A stretch of DNA of 64,000 nucleotides, taken from the NCBI GenBank assembly GCA_028386065.3, contig JAKUCV010006662.1:77032-141031 (forward strand), written 5' to 3'. Shown here piece by piece: positions 1 to 10,584 of the stretch (position 1 is the stretch's first letter; each line of letters opens with the position of its first letter). The position numbers were made by a program, and so were the translations under genes. The stretch is from Turnera subulata (taxonomy: Eukaryota > Streptophyta > Magnoliopsida > Malpighiales > Passifloraceae). The notes beneath the pieces were generated by a model, which saw only the letters and a list, made by a program, of their open reading frames with translations, did not search any database and had not been told where the DNA came from.

Positions 1-2282
1 CCTGGTGCTCGGCGAGGGTGTGCGGTTGCGGTTGTTTGTGTGGTTTCTGGCAGGGAAGTGTGGTGTTGACGAGTTGGATACTTGTTTTACAAGTAAGATC
101 CAGCCCTCAAATTCTTCCTTTATGGTACGTTTGGTGTTTGTACTTGATGGGTTGGTAGATTGATTGTTGTTGTTGTTTTAGTCGGGCTGGCAGAATCTAT
201 GGGGTGTTTTTTGGGCATTTTCCGGCGAGGCTGTGATCGGATTCCGGCGAGCCGAGGTTTTTCCGGTGTTTATGTTCCTGTTCCGGCAAGACGGGTTATT
301 CCTTTTGCAAATCTTGGTATTGTTTCTGATGATGTCATGTACTTAATCTCTCATTCATGGCATGTAATAATTAACGTGGGTATAATTCTTGTATCGGGAA
401 TTATCGAGTTTTAGTGTAACCGTGTGTGGGGGTGTGAGAGTGTGTGGCCGGAAATTTACCGACAAGGGTAGAACCATAGGCCGGGAACACTTGGGCTCGG
501 GAATGACCTTAGAACAGTATTTAGGGAAAACCGGGCCCAGGCCCAGCTAACTGACTTTAAGACCTTGAGACTTTGATGGACCTTAAGATATGGGCTTGAG
601 GCCCAATGACTTAATTGGTTAACCTTTGGACTTTGGTAACGGGCTTTAAGCCCAACTTCATAATGGGCTTTAGGCTCGGGTTTCAGTTTTGGACTTAGAC
701 GGACTTTAGGCCCGGGGACTCGTTATGGACTTTAAGGAATGGGCTTTAAGCCCAAATTCATAAATTGGGATAATTGCAGACTAGTGGAAGTGGGCTTTAG
801 GCCCGAGAAGTTATTTTGAATTTAGATGGGCTTAAGCCCAATTGACCTTAGGTCCTTATCTTTTGGAGTTTTTAGTGAGGAGATATACCCTTTTGGGCTT
901 AGACCCTGAAATTACTTAACCGGGTAGTTTGGGTCAGGTTTCACTCAGTTGAGCATATAGGTATTATGCATGCACGGTTGATAATTGTTTTGTAATTATT
1001 GTGTGTGCCGGTATTCAGGCACGGGTAATACCTCGGGAGCTGGAGGATCTGTCTTGGGGAAAGCTCCACAGGATAATCATCGTTGAGGTGACTTTATAAT
1101 TCTTTTTATGTTTGTATGCATGTGCTTGTTAGATTGGTTTGTTGAGTTGCATGCCTTGTTTGCTAACATGCCGTGATCTGTATTGTGTGCCTATGTGTTA
1201 CCATTTGCCGGATGAGCATGACTTTAAATTGCTATGGAATGTAACATGTGGTGTGGTTTGGGTGATCTGTGTGATGTACTGTGGGTTGGAAACCCGGATG
1301 CTTGTTTAAGTTGATAATTCACACAACCCTGTTAAATCACAACTCTTGGCACACATGAACTTTTAAGTATGAACAAGAATAATGTACAGTAGAAGATAGG
1401 CTACTGTGTGCTGATGACCGGTTGGTTCGAGCGGGAAGTGATACCCCTCGTTTTTGCATGCAGGATAGCATGGTATATGCGGTTTAGCATATGGGTCAGT
1501 GATGACCGCTTCTACCTCCCTCCTTCTACCTCCCCCTTTCTACCTCCCTCTTTCTCTCTGTCTCTCTCTCTCTCTCTATGGTGATATTTGGGCTTTATGC
1601 TTGGTTATATTGGGCTTTCGCCCTGGTTGTCTCATGAGACGGGACCGAGCTCGACGCACACAGTAGGGGGCCCAGAATAATAAATATAATAAGAAAATTT
1701 AACACACAACAGATGAAAAATATAAATAGTTTGCTTTATGTGGTTGGCATGTTAGTACTGGTTATTGTGTGTTTGCTTACTTGTGTTTGTTTCTCTACAT
1801 TTCTTTCGAACTTGCTTTGCACACCTACGTAACTAGATTTATACTGCTCACTGAGTAGGCGACTCACATAATCGCCACCGTTGTTTTTCAGACTCTTAGT
1901 TAGCGTGCAGTCTCTCTCTTCCTTTCCGGAGTACGGACGTGGTAATCCCAGCAGGTAGCTGTGCTTCTTCTCCCGGTTGGATCCATAGAGCCGACTTGCA
2001 TGTCATATCTTTCCTTTGTTTTTATATTATCCTTTTCTTCCGCTGCATACTCGCTTTCTTGTATAATTTATTGTATAATTGTATGTTGATTATGTTGTTT
2101 GATATCGTGTCCCGGGTAGAAGAGCATTTTGGTCACTTCCCATGTTGTAATTAATTTATTGGGTTATTTGGGATACGGGTGTTTAGTTGATGATTTTCAT
2201 GTCGCGGGGATGATAAGGGCAATTTAGTCATTTTATATTTAAATTCTATTTTATATTAATAAATTGGGACACGGGCGTTTCA
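1..2282 (+). mobile_element. 5' LTR of the gypsy element (left part missing)
   Basis: Corresponds to the right-hand three quarters of the LTR at 6195-9261 and ends in TTTCA just before the primer-binding-site position. It holds a CT-rich microsatellite at about 1500-1580 and a series of small GGGCTT...AAGCCC palindromes between 592 and 840. Open frames inside it (for example 160-414 and 1939-2154) have no family resemblance and are taken as chance. Confidence 0.85.
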
Positions 2283-2284
2283 GT

Positions 2285-2296
2285 TGGTAGCGGAGC
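2285..2296 (+). other. Degenerate tRNA-Met-type primer binding site
   Basis: Two bases after the LTR end the sequence reads TGGTAGCGGAGC. The usual plant initiator-Met primer site is TGGTATCAGAGC, so 10 of 12 positions agree. Position and similarity support the call; the two changes fit a decayed element. Confidence 0.6.
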
Positions 2297-2655
2297 TCCA
2301 GAACTCCCCTAGTACGGTGCAGGGTTCAGGGACGAACCTAGCAGAAGATGGTGGGCCTGTAAGACCCGGGGGGCGGGAAGTGTACGCCGGTGCCGGGATG
2401 AGCATGGACAAGGAGCGGCTTCTGGCAGGCTTCTAGACGGAGGGGCACAGGAATGAACCGAATCCACATCGGAATAGGAGAGATCCTGAGATTGTGTAGG
2501 GATGGGGCTGTACAGTTGGGGCGATTTCATAATTATACGGGTATGGGACTGTATAATTAAAAATAGCTCAAATGAAGTGATTTCGAGGTTGTACAGGTAT
2601 GGGACTGTACAATTGAGAATAACTTAAATGGTTTGATGGGTACTAACTATATCAA

Positions 2656-2843
2656 CAAGGTGCACCTACCTTTTCGGTGCTCATTCTAGAAAAACTCCAA
2701 AGTTAAACGTGCTTGACTTGGAGCAATTCTAGGATGGGTGACCTCCTGGGAAGTTCTCCCCGGAAACGTGCGAGTGAGGACAAAGCATGTTGGAAAGGTC
2801 CCGTGTTGGTCTGTAGTGACAGTCGACAAGCCGGGACGTTACA
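2656..2843 (+). repeat. 5S-rRNA-like block, probably a Cassandra TRIM LTR remnant
   Basis: The stretch at about 2682-2760 matches the second half of plant 5S rRNA, including AGTTAAACGTGCTTG (box C region) and AGGATGGGTGACCTCCTGGG at 2731-2750. 5S-derived sequence within an LTR is the hallmark of Cassandra terminal-repeat retrotransposons in miniature. The block ends at 2831-2843 with CCGGGACGTTACA, whose complement TGTAACGTCCCGG resembles TGTAAGACCCGG at 2358, so the unit may span 2358-2843. I see no matching target duplication (GGGCC against CATGA). The block lies where gag and the start of the protease should be. Confidence 0.6.
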
Positions 2844-2844
2844 C

Positions 2845-5800
2845 ATGACCACTCATAACATAGAAGATGATAACCTTAGTAGACCCCTGAGAGTCCGTTT
2901 ACCCACTGATGATATAGTAGTTGTTGATGGAGTTTGTAGAGATGTATCGATAGAGTACGATAGTGAGAGTTTTCCTTCTGATCTTGCTGTCATGGACTTG
3001 GGAGAGTTTGATGTTATTTTAGGCATGGATTGGTTGTCCAGACACCAGGCAGTAGTTGATTGTCGGGCCAGGGAAGTGTCTTTGCCTTCTCTGGTAGGGC
3101 GTAGATTGGTACTCGTTGGAGAGCGAAGAGCTCTATCGGCGTGTTGTATCTCGGCCATCCAAGCTTTCAGGATGATCCGAGAGGGTTGTGATGCTTTTCT
3201 AGCTCATGTGGTCGATTCTTTGGTACCAGTACCTGGAGTGGAGGATATTCCGATTGTTCGGGAGTTTCCCGATGTATTTCCTGATGACTTACCTGGGTTG
3301 CCTCCGGAGCGGGAGGTGGAGTATACAGTTGACTTGGTATCGGGAGTTGCACCTATTTCTATACCGCCCTACAGAATTGCTCCGACATAACTTCAAGAGT
3401 TGAAGAAACAACTGGAGGAGTTGTTGGATAAGGGTTTCATTAGACCGAGCATCTCACCTTGGGGTGCTCCGGTCTTGTTTGTGAAGAAGAAGGATGGTAG
3501 TATGCGGATGTGTGTGGACTATAGGCAGTTGAACAAGGTGACTGTGAAGAACAAGTATCATTTGCCTAGGATCGATGACTTGTTTGATCAGTTGCAGGGT
3601 GCATCTGTATTCTCGAAGATTGACTTGCGATCTGGTTACCATCAGGTTCGGATTGCAGAGCAAGACATACCAAAGACTGCTTTCCGCACACGGTATGGTC
3701 ATTATGAGTTTGTGGTTGTTCCGTTTGGGCTGACGAATGCACCGACAGTGTTCATGTGTATGATGCAACAGGTCTTCCATGAATTTATGGACCGGTTTGT
3801 GGTAGTGTTCATTGATGATATTCTGGTCTACTCGAGTAGTAAGGCCGAACATGAGGACCACTTGAGACAGGTTTTGCAGAGGTTGAGAGAAGAACAGCTC
3901 TATGCCAAGCTCAGCAAGTGTGAGTTTTGGTTGGATGAGGTCGCGTTCCTTGGGCATATTGTGTCCGGTGAAGGCATTAAGGTGGACCCGGCCAAGATTA
4001 AGGCAGTCATGGATTGGGAGCCACCGAAGAATGTACCTGAGATACGGAGTTTCCTTGGACTTGCTGGTTACTACCGGAGGTTCATTGAGGGTTTTTCCTT
4101 AATAGCGGGTCCCATGACTAAACTGTTGAGGAAAGACTGTACCTTTGTTTGGGATGACCGTTGCCAGAAGAGTTTTGAGGAGTTGAAGAGTCGGTTGACT
4201 TCTGCACCGGTTTTGACTATTCCGAGACCCGGAGTAGAGTACACGGTGTTCAGTGATGCTTCTGGTTTGGGCTTGGGATTTGTTTTGATGCAGGAGGGTC
4301 GGGTGATTTCTTATGCCTCCAAGTAGTTGAGAACTCACGAGAGGAACTATCCGACCCATGATCTAGAGTTAGCTGCTGTGGTCTTTGCTCTGAAGATCTA
4401 GAGACACCATCTGTACGGTGAGAAGTGTCGGATTTTCACGGATCACAAGAGTTTGAAGTACATCATGACCCAAAGGGAGCTAAATATGAGGCAGAGACGC
4501 TGGATTATGCTTCTGAAGGATTATGATTGTACTATTGAGTACCATCCAGGCGAGGCCAACGTTGTTACAGATGCATTGAGCTGGAAGAGAGTGGCTTCTG
4601 CGGATGAGGACTCAGTTTCTTATGCTTTGCCTTCCATGGTGGAGCTGAGGTCGTTGGATGCACAGCTGGAGGTGGATGTTACTGGGGCGTTGCTTGCCAG
4701 TTTGAGCATTCGGCCGACCTTGCGGGATAAGATCATGGAGTTGCAGTTTGGTGACCCTCATCTAGCAGAGTTGCGAGACAAGGCTCTCGGGGGGGAGAGT
4801 TCTAGTTTCTATGTCCGGAAGGATGATGCTTTGATGACCGATGATCGGTTATGTGTTCCGGATGTCGATGATTTGAGGAGATGGATCATGGATGAAGCGC
4901 ATAATGCGCCATATGCTATACATCCTGGTAGCACCAAGATATACCAGAACTTGAAGAGTCATTATTGGTGGCCCGGGATGAAGAAGGATGTTGCGAAGTT
5001 TGTGGCTCGTTGTATGACTTGTCAGCAGGTGAAAGCCGAGCATCAGGCTCCTGCCGGCAAGTTGAGATCTTTGACTATTCCGCAGTAGAAGTGGGAGCAT
5101 ATCACTATGGACTTTATGATCGGGTTACCAAGGACCCGGGGTCGACATGATGCCATCTGGGTCATTGTTGACAGACTGACCAAGTCAGCTCATTTCCTAC
5201 CGATTCAGCAGACGGATACAATGGATAAGCTGGCGAGGTTATATGTTTCGGGTATTGTCCGTCTACATGGAGTTCCACTATCCATTGTGTCGGACAGGGA
5301 TCCGAGGTTTACTTCACTTTTCTGGAAGAGCTTACAGTCAGCTTTGGGTACTAAGCTGAATTTCAGTACTACATTCCATCCGCAGATCGATGGGCAGTCG
5401 GAGAGGACTATACAGACGTTGGAGGATATGCTTAGAGCATGTGTGCTCAATTTCAGTGGTTCTTGGGACGAGACTTAACCGTTAGTTGAGTTTGCCTATA
5501 ACAACGGTTATCACTCTAGTATTGGTATGGCGCCTTATGAGGCTTTGTTTGGGCGGAAGTGTCGTAGTCTGATCTGTTGGGATGAGGAATGTTTGAGACA
5601 GGTGGTTGGTCTGGACCTAGTCCAGGAAACTGTTGGTCAGATCGAGGTGGTTAAACAGTGCATGAGAGCTGCTCAAGACCGGCAAAAGAGTTTTGCTGAT
5701 AAGCATCGTTGGGAGATGGAGTACAGTGTAGGTGACAGAGTTTTCCTCCGTGTTGCTCCCTAGAAAGGTGTTATCCGGTTTGGGAGGAAGGGCAAGTTAA

Positions 5801-6144
5801 GCCCTCGTTATATTGGTCGTTATGAGATCATGGAGCGGATTGGTCCGCTGGCCTACAGGTTGGCTTTACCGGAGGAGCTGTCGCGCATACATGATGTATT
5901 CCATGTTTCGATGCTGAGGTGTTATCGGTCTGATCCTAGTCATGTTGTATCCCCGACAGAGGTGGAGGTTTCTGAGGATTTGACCTATGTGAAAGAGCCG
6001 GTAGAGATTTTGGCTCAAGAGGTGCGGCAGTTGAGGAGTCGTACCATTCCTATGTTTCGGGTCAGATGGAGCCGTCATTCTCCGAATGAGGCTACTTGGG
6101 AGGTTGAGTCCCATATGAGAGAGCAGTATCCACATCTGTTCTGA
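2845..6144 (+). pseudogene. Gypsy pol remnant: protease end, RT, RNase H, integrase, chromodomain-like tail
   Basis: One frame runs through the whole region without a frameshift. Reading it gives the C-terminal half of the aspartic protease (FDVILGMDWLS at 3010), reverse transcriptase from 3400 with the catalytic FIDDILVYS near 3811, RNase H near 4225-4450, an integrase zinc-binding domain with HPGSTK and CMTCQ around 4921-5030, an integrase core with ITMDFMIGL near 5101, and a chromodomain-like tail ending MREQYPHLF. In-frame stops lie at 3388 (TAA), 4324, 4399, 5086 (TAG), 5476 (TAA) and 5761 (TAG). The protease DSG active site and all of gag are missing. Parts of it remain open as separate frames, but no functional polyprotein can be made. 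Confidence 0.9.
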
Positions 6145-6180
6145 TTTCATACCTTGTAATTTCGAGGACGAAATTTTATT

Positions 6181-6194
6181 AAGAGGGGTGGAAC
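6181..6194 (+). other. Polypurine tract of the gypsy element
   Basis: AAGAGGGGTGGAAC lies directly before the TG that opens the 3' LTR at 6195. A purine run at this spot primes plus-strand DNA synthesis in LTR elements. Confidence 0.75.
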
Positions 6195-9100
6195 TGTAAC
6201 GCCCCGAATTTCCATAATTTGATTTTTGGAATTTTTATTCCAATTTTACCCTCGAGGAATTTCCGGATTTTTGGACTAGGAAAATGAATTATTTTATCTT
6301 GGTTATATCGGTATTAAGTCGTTAGTATGACGGGTACGGCCTTCGTTTGAGTTAAATCGGGTTTCGGAGTTGGAAGTTAGGCTTATAAGTAGTTTCACTG
6401 AAACTACGTCGTTTTGGAGTCTTACAAAAAAAAAACATCAACCTAAGGGCGCGTTGTCTAGGGCGGGTTGATTGCGCCTTAGTCCAAAACGACGCCGTTT
6501 TTGGACCGGCCGGTCAAGCCCTAAAACCCTCTTTTCTTCTTTTCTCCTTTCCCTTCTCTTTTCTTCTTCCTTCGCTTCTCCACACCCGACGGCGCCTTAC
6601 CCATATCTCTCTCTCTCTCTCTCTCTCTCTCATCTCCCTCTCCCTCTCCCACGATTTCTGTCCCGATTCTCCTCACCTCTTCCTTGTCGCTTTCACGCTG
6701 CCGTACCCTCGAGCCAGGGAGTCGGCTCTACGCGGCATCGAGGACGAGGCTCACACACCGGTCGGGGACTGACGGAGGAGAGCTCGAGGACGGGTCCACG
6801 ACGAGCCGCTGTGCCTGGTAAGTGCCGCCGCCCTCTGATTCCTTTCCTCTTTGGTTGTTTTTGGAGTACCCGTGTTTGATGAGGGCTTTGTGTGTGTGTC
6901 TGGTGTTCGTCGGTGGTTGGCGTTGTGTGTAGTGGTGGCCGAAGTTCGTGACGGGTTGTGTTGGTTGGGTTGAGTCCCGGTCAGGCGGTGGTTGCTCCGG
7001 CAGCGGGGTTGGGGCTGCTGTGGGCCGGCGGAGCTGTTCTGGACTGACGGGTTTGGAATTCTGGAACGTGTGCCGGCAGTTGTGGATCTTGGTTGCAGAC
7101 TCGGTCCTTGCAGCAAGTGTTCCGGGTAAGGACTCTCTTTTCCAAATCCTTGTTAATCGTTGTGAAGATCAATAGGTGCTGTGTCGTTTGATCGGATGTT
7201 GTGGGTTTTGAACGTTGGTTTTGGATGTTGTAGGGCCTTGGTTGTTTTGTTGGGTTTATTTTGAGAGCTGTTTGGATTTTTCCGGCAAGGTGACCGGAAT
7301 CCGGCGAAGCTCGGGAATTTTCCGACGAGGCTTGGGAATTTTTCGGCGAGGGCTCGGGTTTTGTTCCGACAAGGCAGAATATTTCCGGCTTGAGGGTATC
7401 TCTTCTTTGTTATGTTTTAATCTCATTCATGGTATGTATAATTAAACAAGTACTTTCATGTATCGGGAATATCGAGTTTTAGTGAAACTGTGTGTGGGGT
7501 GTGAGAGTGTGTGGCCGAAAATTTACCGACACGGGTAGAACCATAGGCCTGGGCTCGGGAATGACCTTAGAACGACATTTAGGAAAAACTGGGCCCAGAC
7601 CCAACAATCTAACCTCATGGACCCTTGGATAATTCTTAGACTTTAAGAAGAGGGCTCAAAGCCCAATGGCATAAATGGTTAGTTTTGGACTTTAAGGAAT
7701 GGGCTCTAAGCCCGAATTCATAAATTGGGTTTATTGCAGACTTAAGGAAGTGGGCCTTAGGCCCGAGAAATTATTCTGGACTTAGATGGGCTTAAGCCCG
7801 GTTAACCTTAGGTCCTTGTCTTTGGGGTTTTAGTGAGGAGATATACCATGTTGGGCTTAGACCCTGAAATTTCTTAACCGGGTAGTTTGGGCCAGGTTTC
7901 ACTCAGTTGAGCATATAGGTATCATGCATGCACGGTTTGTGATAATTGTTTTATAATTATTGTGTGTGCCGGTATTCAGGCACGGGTAATACCTCGGGAG
8001 CTGAAGGATCTATTTTGGGGAAAGCTCCACAGAATCATCATCGTTGAGGTGACTTTATAAGTCTTTTTATGTTTGTATGCATGTACTTGTTAGAATGGTT
8101 TGTCTGAGTTGCATGCCTTGTTTGCTAACATGCCATGATCTGTATTGTGTGCCTGTGTGTTACTAGTTGCCTAATGAGCATGACTTTTAAATTGTTATGG
8201 GATATAACATGTGGAGTGATTTTGGGTGATCTGTGTGATGTACTGTGGGTTGGAAACCCAGATGCTTGATTGAGATAATAAGTCACACAATCCTGTTAAA
8301 TCATAACTTTTGGCACACATGAACTCTTAAGTATGAACAAGAATAATGTACAGTAGAAGATAGGCTACTGTATACTGATGACCGTTTGGTTCGAGCGGGA
8401 AGTGATACCCCTCGGGTTTGCATGCGGGATAGCATGGTATATGCGGTTTAGCATATGGGCCTGTGATGACCGGTTCTACCTCTCCCTTTCTACCTCCCTC
8501 TTTCTCTCTGTCTCTCTCTCTCTCTATCGTGATATTTGGGCTTTATGCCTGGTTATATTGGGCTTTCGCCCTGGTTGTCTCATGAGATGGGACCGAGCTC
8601 GACGCACACAGTAGGGGGCCCTGAATAATAAATACAATAAGAAAACTTAACACACAACAGATGAAAAATATAAACTGTTTGCTTTATGTAGTTGGCATGT
8701 TAGTACTGGTTATTGTGTGTTTGCTTACTTGTGTTTATTTCTCTACTTTCCTTTGGAACTTGCTTTGCACACCTACGTAACTAGATTTATACTGCTCACT
8801 GAGTAGGCGACTCACATAATCGCCACCGTTGTTTTTCAGACTCTTAGTTAGCGTGCAGTCTCACTCTTCCTTTTCGGAGTACGGACGTGGTTATCCCAGC
8901 AGGTAGCTGTGCTTCTTCTCCCGGTTGGATCCACAGAGTCGACTTGCAAATCATATTTTTCTTTTGTTTTTATTTTATCCTTATCTTCCGCTGCATTGGA
9001 TTTTGTTGAGATGTCGTTATTGATTTTGAATACTTTATCGGAGGGTTGCCGGGATTTGTTACCTGATGATGTTTCGGCGGATTTCCGGGTTGTCTTATGG

Positions 9101-9261
9101 CTTGATAAGCCGGTTTTCTCTTGTTCTTTATGACATCTCGCTTTATTATGATTTTCAGATAATATTTAGCATTGGATTTCGTGTCCCAGGTTTCAAGGGC
9201 ATTTTGGTAAATTCCTTTTGATTAAGTGTTTTATTTATACAATTGGGACACAGGTGTTTCA
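6195..9261 (+). mobile_element. 3' LTR of the gypsy element, 3067 bp
   Basis: Starts TGTAACGCCCCG and ends GTTTCA, so the TG...CA boundaries are clear. It contains CT microsatellites at about 6607-6632 and 8502-8526, and the same GGGC...GCCC palindrome series as the 5' copy (about 7649-7800). It differs from the 5' LTR by many substitutions and small indels, pointing to an old insertion. Beyond 9261 the sequence changes to a minus-strand LTR of another family. Confidence 0.88.
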
Positions 9262-10500
9262 TCAATGATTACTCACAATATCCACAATCTAACAACACAA
9301 ACCAGCATCATCAACAACAATATCCACATCAAACAAACAACAATCGATAAACATCTCAGCAGTTCAATCAAACAAAAAAAATACACACACAGCATTACGG
9401 GCACATATCCAAGGTTATCCATCCTCATCTTAGCCGATTACTCAACTCTGAAGACAATGACCGGTCCCAAGCCGGCTCCTCGGGAAACTGCCCGATATCA
9501 AACCTATACAACAAACAATATATACTCACATAAGATGCACATAAGTGTATGCCATGATGCCAATACTGCGAAATAAACCCATCCCGGTTCATATCCTTTA
9601 TTAGCATCTTTTACCGAAAATGTTATACCGTACGTATATCCGAATATAATTTCGGTACCATACTTTAATTAAAACTCTCTTTTAAATATTTTTTTATAGA
9701 ATAATTATACTTCGTCTTCCAAAATAATAGCAATATAATTTTCCTAGAAATTATATCTTATATATGTATTTTTCCCGAAATTATTCCATAAAATATATTA
9801 ATTGCCAAAATATAATTACCAAATATTATTATCTCTAGAAAACCATATTTCCAGAAAAATTAATCATACAAACTTATTTTCTAAAAATAAATACGAATTT
9901 ATAAATATACATATATATTTTCCAAAGGTAATAATTATATATATTCTCAAAACTATTACTTTTGTATACCATAAATACATATTTCCAAAAATAGTTAATT
10001 ATCATAATTTCCCAAAATATATATTTTTCTATAGCATAAATATATTCCTAGAATATATATGTATTTATTTTTTTATTTCTTTTTTTTATTTTTTATTTTT
10101 TTTATCGGACTGGGCTGAACTATGCAGCTCATGACCAACCAAGTACAAGGGCCCGACCAAGACTGCAAGCCCAGTTCCACAGCCCAAACAACCCAGCCAA
10201 ACCAGACCAAGCCCAACAACAAACCCAACAGACTAAAACCCAACAACAAACCCAACAGACTAAAACCCAACCAACTCACAACCCAACCCAACCAAACCAA
10301 CCAGGTCAACCCGCGACCCACATCCGGGTCGTCTTCAAACCAAGGCTCACCTTGAGCTTGACGGCGGCGCGGCACGGGACGGCAAGCAAGGCGGCGACAC
10401 GGGCGGCTGACAAGGTGAGGCAACGGGGAGGAGGCGAAGGCGACGGCGGCGCGAGGAGAAAGGGGAGGCGAGCGCTGCGGTGGTTGCCTCGTCGAGCTTG
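9262..10500 (-). mobile_element. Fragment of a minus-strand LTR, family 2
   Basis: From about 9345 it matches the LTR copies at about 11604 and 19003: the shared landmark GCAGTTCAATCAAAC is followed by the block GCCGATTACTCAACTCTGAA. An AT-rich tract runs from 9650 to 10100, followed by CGGACTGGGC and a C-rich segment, the same order as in the copies ending at 19002 and 21062. Both ends are missing; the gypsy element interrupts its left side. A perfect 27-bp tandem pair lies at 10212-10265. Confidence 0.7.
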
Positions 10501-10584
10501 TCTTGACAGATCTTATGCACAAACAAGCAACCATTCAATCACAATCATGTCCCTAATGACCTACTGCCTGCTCCGCTACCAAAA

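Larger units (their letters stand above)
1..9261 (+). mobile_element. Ty3/gypsy chromovirus-type LTR retrotransposon, decayed, 5' end outside window
   Basis: The order is partial 5' LTR, primer site, pol region, polypurine tract, full 3' LTR. Two blocks of about 2.2 kb at 1-2282 and about 6930-9261 share long stretches, for example the segments starting near 425 and 7488. Both end in the same GGGACAC...GTTTCA motif. The pol order protease, reverse transcriptase, RNase H, integrase, chromodomain-like tail is that of Ty3/gypsy chromoviruses. LTRs of about 3 kb suggest the Tekay/Del branch, which is an inference. Gag and the protease active site are absent and pol has six stops, so this copy cannot be autonomous. 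The 5-bp target duplication cannot be checked because the left end lies outside; the right flank begins TCAAT. Confidence 0.9.
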
